64,000 nt of DNA from JAMXLO01 sp963819855 (GTDB taxonomy: Bacteria; Pseudomonadota; Alphaproteobacteria; Acetobacterales; Acetobacteraceae): the NCBI GenBank assembly GCA_963819855.1, contig CAWFYC010000023.1, forward strand, positions 310,001-374,000, read 5' to 3'. Every line of letters begins with the position of its first letter. The first letter of the stretch is position 1. The position numbers and the translations under genes were made by a program. The notes beneath the pieces were generated by a model. It had not been told where the DNA came from. It made no database searches and was given only the letters and a program-made list of their open reading frames with translations. This document shows positions 54,993-62,702 of the stretch, one piece after another.

Positions 54993-55635
54993 GTGAACCA
55001 GGCCAGCTCTCCAACGCCGGTTGCCAGCGCCCTGAACTCATGGGTCGAGCGCGCGGGCGGTTGTCGCGGCGTTTGCCGAGCCCGATCCTGCGATTTCGTG
55101 CCGCCAGTCTCGCCCTCGCCGTGCGCCGGCGGAATGCGGCGACCTCCCCTTCCTGATTCGGCGTGACGGCGCGTGGCTGTATCGCGGCAGCCCGATCAAC
55201 CGGAAGGAATTGGTATGTCTGTTCGCCAGCGTGCTGAAGCGCGAGGCGGACGGCTCGTTCTGGCTGGAGACGCCCGCCGAACGTGGCCGCATCGACGTGG
55301 AGGACGCGCCGTTCATCGCGGTAGAGCTCGATTGGGTCGGCGATGGCCGCCAGCAGGCCCTGTCGTTTCGTACCAATGTCGATGAGGTAGTGACCGCGGG
55401 ACCGGATCACCCGATCCGCGTCGCACACGATCTGCTGACCTGCGAACCAACGCCCTACATCCTGGTACGTCCCGGCGCGGGCGAGCGCGGCGTCGAGGCG
55501 CGGATCAACCGCGCGGTCTACTACGAGCTGGTCGCGCTGGCCGTCCCGGAGTGGGTTGGTTGCCGGCGTATGCTCGGTGTCTGGAGCTGCGGCCGGTTCT
55601 TCCCGCTGGGCGAACTGCCTCCCGGCGACGAGTGA
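54993..55635 (+). CDS. DUF1285 family protein, one frame break near the N-terminus
   Basis: The conserved domain is intact from about 55135: CGDLPFLIRRDGAWLYRGSP, then LFASVLKREADGSFWLETP and ERGRIDVEDAPFIAVEL, the typical DUF1285 order. No start codon is in that frame before TTG 55210, which would cut the domain. GTG 54993 opens NQASSPTPVASALNSWVERA in another frame; joining the two needs the loss of one base near GCGCGGGCGG (55053-55062). The corrected protein is about 213 aa. Function unknown; a neighbour of NUDIX, DUF6111 and cca genes in most alphaproteobacteria. Confidence 0.8.
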
Positions 55636-55645
55636 TTCCACCACG

Positions 55646-56263
55646 ATGAGGGCTGCCGAGCTGCGGGCGCGGCTCACCGCGATTGCTGCCGAGCCACTGC
55701 CCGGCGAAGTCGCACATGGCGATGATGTGCTGGAGATCCTGGACCGGCCACCGATACCGGCCGCGGTGCTGGTTCCCGTCATACTGGGCTCTGCGCCGGG
55801 GATCCTGCTGACCAAGCGGAACGCGCATCTGAACAAGCACGGCGGGCAGGTCAGCTTCCCCGGCGGACGGATCGACGCACACGACGACGATGCCGAAGCG
55901 GCGGCGCTGCGCGAGGCCGAAGAGGAGATCGCGCTCGACCGCACACAGGTCGAGGTCCTTGGCCGGATGGCCGACTACGTGACCGGTACCGGCTATCGCA
56001 TCACTCCGATACTCGGCCTGCTGCCGCCGGGCCTGGCCCTGCGGCCGGCGCCCGAGGAAGTCGAGGCGGTGTTCGAGTTGCCGATCGAGGTGCTGCTCGA
56101 TCCCGACGCGCCGAAGCGCCAGCGCCACCACGTGCGTGGGGTGTGGCGGGAGTATTGGGTGTGGCCGCATCCCGATCACTATATCTGGGGCGCCACAGCG
56201 GCGATCCTGGTGCATTTGGCGCAAAAGCTGCGGGCAGTGGGGCCGCATGCTTCGGCTGGCTGA
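55646..56263 (+). CDS. NUDIX hydrolase, CoA pyrophosphatase type
   Basis: 205 aa from ATG 55646. The UPF0035-type signature LLTKRNAHLNKHGGQVSFPGG is followed directly by a NUDIX box (GGRIDAHDDD..AALREAEEEIAL). The pair is specific for the NudL/CoAse group, which splits coenzyme A or its oxidised form into 4'-phosphopantetheine and adenosine 3',5'-bisphosphate. It starts 10 nt after the DUF1285 stop and overlaps the next gene by 17 nt, so it is part of the DUF1285-cca operon. Confidence 0.9.
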   Translation: MRAAELRARLTAIAAEPLPGEVAHGDDVLEILDRPPIPAAVLVPVILGSAPGILLTKRNAHLNKHGGQVSFPGGRIDAHDDDAEAAALREAEEEIALDRTQVEVLGRMADYVTGTGYRITPILGLLPPGLALRPAPEEVEAVFELPIEVLLDPDAPKRQRHHVRGVWREYWVWPHPDHYIWGATAAILVHLAQKLRAVGPHASAG

Positions 56264-56489
56264 ACTGGCGCTGTTCCTTACGCCATTTGTCGTGTTTGCC
56301 GTGTGGCGCTTCTCTGCCGTGGAAGGCGGACCGTCGGTCCGACTCGTGGTCGGTGCCGCCTGCCTGCTGGCAGTGCTGGCCGGCATCCTGGTCTGGCTGA
56401 GCCACGATGATGCGCTGCAACCGGGTGTCAGCTACCAACCCGCCAGGCTGCAGGACGGCAAGGTGATCTCGGGCCACGGCGCGCCGTGA
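56247..56489 (+). CDS. DUF6111 family small membrane protein
   Basis: 80 aa with two membrane segments (about 4-22, LAELALFLTPFVVFAVWRF, and 30-50, LVVGAACLLAVLAGILVWL) and a hydrophilic tail with QPGVSYQPARLQDGKVISGH. This small protein is fixed in position between the NUDIX and cca genes across alphaproteobacteria; its function is unknown. ATG 56247 lies inside the NUDIX gene, and its stop overlaps the cca start (GTGA), so translation is coupled on both sides. Confidence 0.85.
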   Translation: MLRLAELALFLTPFVVFAVWRFSAVEGGPSVRLVVGAACLLAVLAGILVWLSHDDALQPGVSYQPARLQDGKVISGHGAP

Positions 56490-57679
56490 CGAGCGACACA
56501 CCTGCTCTGCGCATCGTGCCACCGCCGTTCCTGTCGCACCCGGCGCTGGCCGCGGTGATGGCGGCGCTGCCGGAGGCACGGGTGGTCGGTGGCGCAGTGC
56601 GCGACACACTGGCGGACCGCGAGGTCGGCGAGATCGATCTGGCAACCCCCCGCCCGCCGGAGCAGGTGACCGAAACGCTGAAGGCGGCCGGAATCCGGGC
56701 CGTACCGACCGGCCTGGAGCACGGCACGGTGACGGCAGTGGCGGACGGCCACGGCTTCGAGGTCACCACGCTGCGCCGCGATGTCGCAACCGACGGGCGC
56801 CACGCCGTGGTGGCGTTCACCGGCGATTGGCGGTCGGATGCGGCGCGGCGCGATTTCACGATCAATGCGATGTCGCTGACGCGCGCCGGTGAGGTGTTCG
56901 ACTATTTCGGCGGCATCGCCGATCTGGGCGCTGGAATCGTGCGCTTTGTCGGTGATCCGGCAACCCGCATTGCCGAAGATTATCTGCGGATTCTCCGGTA
57001 TTTTCGGTTTTTTGCGCGCTTTGGCGGGCGGACTGGCGATCCCGCCGCGCTCGCGGCGATCCGCGCCGGCGTGCCCGGCATCGCCAGGTTGTCGGTCGAG
57101 CGCGTGTGGAACGAGTTGGCCCGCATCCTGTCCGCGCCTGATCCGCGAGCCGCGATCGGATTGATGGCCGAGCTTGGCGTGCTGGCGGTGGTGGTACCGG
57201 AAGGTGCCGACCCGATACGGCTCGCACGCCTGGTCGTGGCGGACGCCCCGATTGATCCGCTGCTGCGCCTGGCGGCGTTGCTCACCGGCGATCCGGCCGC
57301 GCTGGCAGCACGGCTGCGGCTGTCGGCGATCGACCGCGATCGGCTGGCGGCGTTGCGCGCCGACCCGGTGCCGCGGCCGGATGACGATGACGCGACGTTG
57401 CGCCGGCTGCTGGCCGACGAATCGCAGGCGGTGCTGCTCGACCGGACCTGGCTGGCCGGTGCCAACTCGCCGGAATGGGCGGCGTTGCGGGCGCGGCTCG
57501 CCGCAATGCCGCGTCCGGTGTTTCCGCTGGAGGGGCGCGACCTGTTAGCGCTCGGCGAGCCGGAGGGTCCGCGCGTGGGAGCCCTGCTGCACGCGGTGCG
57601 GCAGTGGTGGCTGGAAGGGGGTTGTGTCGCCGACAAGGACGCCTGCCTCGCTGAACTCGGGCGGCGGAGGCAGCGGTGA
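56486..57679 (+). CDS. cca: CCA tRNA nucleotidyltransferase (poly(A) polymerase family)
   Basis: 397 aa, GTG start. Head domain with VVGGAVRDTLADREVGEIDLAT (split by the usual loop), the GTVTAV and FEVTTLRRD active-site blocks, WRSDAARRDFTINAMSL, and RFVGDPATRIAEDYLRILRYFRF, all class II nucleotidyltransferase signatures. The C-terminal helical part binds the tRNA. It adds or repairs the 3' CCA end; the family's poly(A) polymerase members are hard to separate but the place in this conserved operon supports the tRNA role. Confidence 0.92.
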   Translation: MTSDTPALRIVPPPFLSHPALAAVMAALPEARVVGGAVRDTLADREVGEIDLATPRPPEQVTETLKAAGIRAVPTGLEHGTVTAVADGHGFEVTTLRRDVATDGRHAVVAFTGDWRSDAARRDFTINAMSLTRAGEVFDYFGGIADLGAGIVRFVGDPATRIAEDYLRILRYFRFFARFGGRTGDPAALAAIRAGVPGIARLSVERVWNELARILSAPDPRAAIGLMAELGVLAVVVPEGADPIRLARLVVADAPIDPLLRLAALLTGDPAALAARLRLSAIDRDRLAALRADPVPRPDDDDATLRRLLADESQAVLLDRTWLAGANSPEWAALRARLAAMPRPVFPLEGRDLLALGEPEGPRVGALLHAVRQWWLEGGCVADKDACLAELGRRRQR

Positions 57680-57708
57680 GGCCAAGCGTGAGGGCTTGCC
57701 GCGGATGT

Positions 57709-57776
57709 GGCAACTGGGTCCCGCTTTGGCGGGGATGACAACGAAAGTGGCGGCCAAAGCCGCAACCGACGCAGTT
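57709..57776 (-). repeat. Second copy of the 7018-7086 dispersed repeat, opposite orientation
   Basis: Reverse complement reads AACTGCGTCGGTTGC, then GGCCGCCA, GTCATCCCCGC and GGGACCCAGTTGCC in the same order and spacing as 7018-7086, with scattered substitutions. Here the second palindrome arm is missing. It lies 30 nt after the cca stop. The remaining part of this gap holds the hairpin CTCCCGC-CA-GCGGGAG at 57802-57817 and no gene. Confidence 0.75.
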
Positions 57777-57865
57777 GTTTCGTGGCAAATCCTCAGCACC
57801 TCTCCCGCCAGCGGGAGCGGTGCTCTACAAGTTCCGTTGGCCTATCCACTCGCCGGGGCAATCGC

Positions 57866-59479
57866 GTGAACGGCTCGAAGAACCTGGTCATCGGCTACTG
57901 CGCGAGGCAGTCATTCGCCCAACTGGCGCCGTTCATCGCGTCGCTGCGACGCACGACATTCGCCGGCGATATCTGCCTGGTGATCGAGGATTTGTCCGGG
58001 CAGACCGTCGATCGCCTTCGCGCCCAGGGTGTCATCATCGAGCGGGCCGGACCGTCAGCGCAACAAAGCATGGCCGCCATGTCGAGCCGCTACTTCAGCT
58101 ACCTCGATTTCCTGGTCCGCCGCGGCGACGGCTATGCAAACGTGATGTTGGCCGACCCCGCCACGGGTATCGTTCAGGCCGATCCGTTCGGCGTGCCGCT
58201 GCCCGCAGACATCGTCTACACCGGCGAGCGTCGCACGATCGAAGCAACCCCAGCAGTGCACGATGCCGTTGTGCAGACCTACGGCGAGGCAGTCGCGCGC
58301 AATATCCGCAACTGCGTGGTGTCGAACTCCTCGGTCACGCTCGGCACGTTGGCAGGCATGCTTCGCTATCTCACCGCGATGACCCACCAATTTGCCGGGC
58401 GGACCACGCCGATCACCGGCGCGGCTGATCAGGGCGTGCACAACTATGTCGTCCACATGCATCCGCTGGGGGGTGCCTGGCTCGATCCGACCGACCGGAT
58501 CGCCGTCGCACTGCTCACAGTGCCGGATGACGCGGTGGAGATAGCAGAGCAGGGCGTGCTGATCGGCGGCAGGCTGGTGCCGGTGCTGTCGCGCTCGGAC
58601 GCCAGTGCGAAGGTAAGGCAGTATGCCGCGACGTCACCACAATTCCACCTCGACGATCCGGTGGCGCCGCCGGTTCCCGAGCAGGCGCCGGCTTCGCGCG
58701 ACGCGGTGGTTGCGTTCTACCAGCGACAGCGCGACGCGGGTTGGCTGGAGTTGTTCCTTGGCAGTCTGCGTTGCGTCAGCGACGCGGTCGATGTGCACTG
58801 CGTAGGCGAATTCGCTCCGGACGAAATGGAGATTCTGACGCGGTTCCAATGCACGGCCCATGGCGTGCCAGCCATCGAACCGGCAATCGCCGACAACATC
58901 GCACATTTCTATCTGAACCATGTACTTGATCGGATAGTGTCCGGCGGCGAGGCGCAACCGGATCAGGTGCTGATACTCGACAGCGTGCGTGCGGTTTTTC
59001 CGCGTCATCCGTTCCTGACCAAGACGATTGGTCTATCGGCGTTCTGCGAGGGACCGACGCGCATTGGTGAGTCGGAATACAACCGTGACCGGTTGAGTCT
59101 CTTCGTGGCACTCGACGATAACTGGCTGCGGCAATCCATCGTGTCGTCGATGGCGTTGCGCGGGCCGCTGCCCGTCGTCCGGGAGTTCTATCGCCGGATG
59201 TTCATCGAACTGGTCGGCCGCACGGATTTGCTGAAGATCCACAAGGTGGTGCAGGGCGTGGTCAACAAACTCTGCCACGGCGGCGATCTCGGCTTTCCTG
59301 TGATCGTCCACCCGAACGGCGCTGAGGTTCATTTCGATTTCCTGGCTTCCAGTCTTGCCATCGACACCAGGCATGGCGTGCGTGTCGGTGGCATGGTGCC
59401 GGGCGTGGTACTGAGCGCCAATACCGAGAGCCAATTGCTGTTGAAGCTCCGCATCGATCTCAATCTGCCGGAACCCTGA
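57866..59479 (+). CDS. Protein with two tandem glycosyltransferase-like domains (copy A)
   Basis: 537 aa from GTG 57866; this start aligns residue by residue with the paralogue at 60958 (NGSKNLVIGYC against HGRKNLVMGLF). Domain 1 (1-275) and domain 2 (about 285-510) share the order: opening strand (VVAFYQRQRDAGWLELFLGSL in domain 2), an aromatic Y.DFL or HFYLNHVLD segment, a D..R-type loop ending PF, and a late DQGVHNY or VQGVVNKLCH motif with MHPL/HPNG. The D-x-R-D..FQ.DPF motif has become D97-PATGIVQADPF in domain 1 and D372-SVRAVFPRHPF in domain 2. It looks like a nucleotide-sugar transferase fold with weakened active sites; no signal peptide. Function unknown. Confidence 0.8.
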   Translation: MNGSKNLVIGYCARQSFAQLAPFIASLRRTTFAGDICLVIEDLSGQTVDRLRAQGVIIERAGPSAQQSMAAMSSRYFSYLDFLVRRGDGYANVMLADPATGIVQADPFGVPLPADIVYTGERRTIEATPAVHDAVVQTYGEAVARNIRNCVVSNSSVTLGTLAGMLRYLTAMTHQFAGRTTPITGAADQGVHNYVVHMHPLGGAWLDPTDRIAVALLTVPDDAVEIAEQGVLIGGRLVPVLSRSDASAKVRQYAATSPQFHLDDPVAPPVPEQAPASRDAVVAFYQRQRDAGWLELFLGSLRCVSDAVDVHCVGEFAPDEMEILTRFQCTAHGVPAIEPAIADNIAHFYLNHVLDRIVSGGEAQPDQVLILDSVRAVFPRHPFLTKTIGLSAFCEGPTRIGESEYNRDRLSLFVALDDNWLRQSIVSSMALRGPLPVVREFYRRMFIELVGRTDLLKIHKVVQGVVNKLCHGGDLGFPVIVHPNGAEVHFDFLASSLAIDTRHGVRVGGMVPGVVLSANTESQLLLKLRIDLNLPEP

Positions 59480-59487
59480 GCCGCGCC

Positions 59488-60948
59488 ATGTTGGACATCC
59501 AGAGCAGGTTTCAGTGCCCCGCCTGTAAGGGTGTGCTGTTGGCGGATGCCGGTCTCTGCCTGATCTGCGGCCGCAGTTATGTCACGCATGACGGTATCCT
59601 GGACTTCGTCGGCGGCCGGCTGGATACCCAACTCGATGCCTACGACTATGACGCGTCGCACACGATCGACGACGACAGTGCGGAAATCGATTATCTGCGG
59701 TTTCGGCAGGTCGTCGGAGATCGTTGGCCGGCGTCGCTTGGCGCCGTGGTGGAGATCGGCTGCGGCACCGGCGGCTTTTCCCGCGCCATGATCGGACACC
59801 GCGACGCGACCGACACGGTGCTCACCGACGTGTCACTCGACATGCTGCGGATCTGCCGCGGACATCTGGACCGGCTCGGGATCGCGTCCGCGCTGCCGGT
59901 GCGCTTCGCGACCTATAGCGCAAACGAGGCCTGTTTTCGCGACGCGGCGTTCGATACCTGCATCGGCGCGTCGGTGGTGCATCACATCGTCGATGTTCGC
60001 GGTTTCCTCGCCGATGTCTGGCGTTTCCTGAAGCCTGGCGGTCGCGCCTGCTTCATCGAGCCGAGCCTGCGCTATCATCGTGTACTGGCGATGGCGTTTG
60101 CCGACATCATCGCCATGCTGCTGGCGCGCGATGCGACCTACACCCCGGACCGGCAGACGCTGCACAACTGGGTCGCCGAAGCACGCAGGGGCGTCATGCT
60201 GCAGGGGGACCTCGCGCTGCTCGCGGGTTACGAAGACAAGCATATGTTCGTTGGCGAGGCGTTCGAGGCCGTGGCGCTCGAGGCTGGTTTCGCCACCGCC
60301 GAGGCGCTGCCGTCCAGCCGCGATCCAGATGGGCTCGGCGGCATCGGCGGATTGCTGGCGCGGCTTCGCGTCGGCGAATCGCTCGCGGGACAGGTGATGC
60401 GGCTGTGGCCCAGCTACGCCAACCGCTATCTATCGCTGCTCAATGGCAAGGACCTGTCGCTGGGCTACCTGTTCTGGCTGACCAAGTCCGATCGACCACG
60501 CGTGGCGTCGCCGGCGGTGCGCGTCCAACCGCGCGAGCCGCAATTCTGCGAGGAGGATGAACTCACCGGTGGGGGCATGCCGCTCCGCTGGGTGCTGACG
60601 CTGACAGCACAGAGCGCGCCGACGGAGCTGCGGGTGAAGGTCGAGGGATGGTGTCTCGCCAATGCGGACCTGAAGTCGGTGCGGGTGACCATCGACGCCG
60701 CGTCACGCGAGGCCCCGGTCTGGCTGCCGCGCGCCGATGTGCATCTCGCGCTGAACGCTGACCGGAGCTATGCCACCTGGAACAGCCTGTGCTGCGGGAT
60801 CGGCAGCGAGCTGCGGTTCGACGCCATAAGTCAGGCAGATGATGACCTGGCTTGCAGCATCGACCTGGTATTCGACGACAACCGGTTCGTGTCGATCACT
60901 CGTGGCGGAACGCTTCGGCCGGGCGTGCCGTTCGAAGTTGCGCGCTAG
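59488..60948 (+). CDS. Methyltransferase with N-terminal zinc ribbon and C-terminal beta domain
   Basis: 486 aa. Residues 8-32 form a CPAC...CLIC zinc ribbon (Trm112-like). The SAM domain (80-230) has VVEIGCGTGGFSRAM near 88, TDVSLDMLRICRGHL and GASVVHHIVDVRGFLADVWR, then LKPGGRACFIEPSL, like methyltransf_11/25 enzymes. The C-terminal 120 residues (from about 365) are beta-rich with WVLTLTAQSAPTELRVKVEG and are not part of ordinary methyltransferases; they may bind a glycan or partner. It lies eight bases after copy A and nine before copy B, so the three are one transcription unit. Substrate unknown. Confidence 0.82.
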   Translation: MLDIQSRFQCPACKGVLLADAGLCLICGRSYVTHDGILDFVGGRLDTQLDAYDYDASHTIDDDSAEIDYLRFRQVVGDRWPASLGAVVEIGCGTGGFSRAMIGHRDATDTVLTDVSLDMLRICRGHLDRLGIASALPVRFATYSANEACFRDAAFDTCIGASVVHHIVDVRGFLADVWRFLKPGGRACFIEPSLRYHRVLAMAFADIIAMLLARDATYTPDRQTLHNWVAEARRGVMLQGDLALLAGYEDKHMFVGEAFEAVALEAGFATAEALPSSRDPDGLGGIGGLLARLRVGESLAGQVMRLWPSYANRYLSLLNGKDLSLGYLFWLTKSDRPRVASPAVRVQPREPQFCEEDELTGGGMPLRWVLTLTAQSAPTELRVKVEGWCLANADLKSVRVTIDAASREAPVWLPRADVHLALNADRSYATWNSLCCGIGSELRFDAISQADDDLACSIDLVFDDNRFVSITRGGTLRPGVPFEVAR

Positions 60949-60957
60949 GCGGCGTCG

Positions 60958-62604
60958 ATGCACGGCAGAAAGAACCTTGTCATGGGCCTTTTTACGCGCA
61001 TGACATTCGATCAGGTGGAGAGGTTTCTCGGCTCGCTCGGACGCACAACGTTCCATGGCGATGTGTGCATGTTCGTCGGGGCGACCAGCCCGGACACCGT
61101 CAGCGCTCTGCTGGCCCACGGTGTACTGGTGGAGCGCATAGATAGCCTGTCGACGCCTTCGATGAACGACCAGGCCGGCCGCTATTTCGCCTACCTCGAC
61201 TTCCTGGCACGCCATTGCGAGCGTTATGCCAATGTGATGATCTCCGACCTGCGCGATGTAATCTTTCAGTCCGACCCGTTCGCGCAGCCACTGCCCGCCG
61301 ACATCGTATTTGCCCAGGAGCGTCGCCGGATCGGCGAAGAGATCATCAATCGGAACTGGATCGCTGACGCCTACGGCGATGCGGTTGCCGACAATCTGCG
61401 CGACTTCGAGGTGTCCTGCTCTGGTACCACCTTCGGCACAGCTGGTGGAATGCTGCGCTACCTCGTCGCGATGACAACAGAGCTCGCCAACCTGACGGGT
61501 CGTGATGCCCTACAGATACGCGGCATCGATCAGGGGATCCATAACTACGTAATCCGAATGCACCCCCTGCGCCAAGCCTGGCTCGATACGACGGATTCCA
61601 TCGTCGCCACGATGCAATTCGTACCCGGCGCATCGATCGAGACGACGCCCGGCGGCATACTCGTCGATGGCCGGCTGACGCCGGTACTGCACCAATGGGA
61701 CCGCAACAACATCACCCACGACTACGTGTGGGCGTCGCCGCGGTTCAGGTCAGCAGCAATGCCGTTTCCGGCACGCTCCACCGCACCTCGGTCGACGACC
61801 TTGCACGAACCCGAGGCCGTGCCGACGGTTCCCGCCGTGGTCGCCTTCTACCACCGCCCGCGCGATGCCGAGTGGCTCGCGCCGTTTCTCGCCACTGTGC
61901 GGTGCGCCGGCTACTCGGGTGGCCTGCACTGCGTGGGCACGTTCGACGAAGCCGAGCTGGCGCTGATGGCGCGGCACGAGGCGGTACCACATCCGATCGA
62001 TGTCGCGGATCCGTCGCTCGATGTCGAGAACACCGCGCACCTGTTCCTCAGCAGCGTACTGGACCAGCTTGCCGCAAGCGATGCATCGCCATTGGATCAG
62101 GTGCTGGTGCTGGATACGGTCCGGGCCGGTTTCCTGCGCAATCCGTTCCGTGCTGAGACGATCGGCATTTCGGTGTTCCACGAGAGCAGCACGCGAATCG
62201 GCGACTCCGAGTACAATTTGCAGCGGCTTGCCTTCTTCACGACGCCGGACGAAGCAGTCGTGCAGCGCCCCATCATTTCGTCGGCGCTGCTGCGTGGCAG
62301 GCTCGGCATCGTGCGCGCGTTCTATCACCGGCTGTTCCTTGAGTTCGTCGGCCGTGCCGAGCTGATGCGGGTGCACAAGGTGATCCAGGGCGCTTTCAAC
62401 AAGCTGTGCCACCAGGGTGGCCTGGACATGCCGATCGTCCAGCATCCGAACGGCGCCGAAGCTTATTTCGAGATCTGGGGAGAAGGCCTGCCGACCAGTG
62501 TTGAACCACCAATCCGTGTCGCCGGCACGGTCCCATTCGTTGTGCTGAACCCGGTGCGGGAGACCGAACTGATGCGAGGTCTGCGAGCGAGCTTCGGCCT
62601 ATAG
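60958..62604 (+). CDS. Protein with two tandem glycosyltransferase-like domains (copy B)
   Basis: 548 aa paralogue of 57866-59479 with the same two-domain plan. Domain 1 keeps an intact SDLRDVIFQSDPF motif (Asp97, Arg99, Asp100), IDQGIHNYVIRMHPL near 180, and a YFAYLDFLARH helix; this is the D-x-R-D..FQ.DPF loop of nucleotide-diphospho-sugar transferases, so this domain could be active. Domain 2 (about 290-520) has D386-TVRAGFLRNPF, IQGAFNKLCHQGG and HPNGAEAYFE. Cytosolic by absence of signal or membrane segments. With the methyltransferase and the ABC exporter next door, a role in building or modifying an exported glycan is inferred. Confidence 0.8.
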   Translation: MHGRKNLVMGLFTRMTFDQVERFLGSLGRTTFHGDVCMFVGATSPDTVSALLAHGVLVERIDSLSTPSMNDQAGRYFAYLDFLARHCERYANVMISDLRDVIFQSDPFAQPLPADIVFAQERRRIGEEIINRNWIADAYGDAVADNLRDFEVSCSGTTFGTAGGMLRYLVAMTTELANLTGRDALQIRGIDQGIHNYVIRMHPLRQAWLDTTDSIVATMQFVPGASIETTPGGILVDGRLTPVLHQWDRNNITHDYVWASPRFRSAAMPFPARSTAPRSTTLHEPEAVPTVPAVVAFYHRPRDAEWLAPFLATVRCAGYSGGLHCVGTFDEAELALMARHEAVPHPIDVADPSLDVENTAHLFLSSVLDQLAASDASPLDQVLVLDTVRAGFLRNPFRAETIGISVFHESSTRIGDSEYNLQRLAFFTTPDEAVVQRPIISSALLRGRLGIVRAFYHRLFLEFVGRAELMRVHKVIQGAFNKLCHQGGLDMPIVQHPNGAEAYFEIWGEGLPTSVEPPIRVAGTVPFVVLNPVRETELMRGLRASFGL

Positions 62605-62702
62605 TACCCACCGAATGGAAATAGTCTCGTGCCGTCGTCCAATAACACGGGTCGCCGGCAACAATCTGGCCACCGCACCCCACGCCTGATAAACGCCCCG
62701 CC

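Noticed and set aside
57802..57817. Hairpin CTCCCGC-CA-GCGGGAG as the cca terminator
   Set aside because: Stem is good but no T-run follows and it lies 120 nt after the stop; recorded only as a possible structure.
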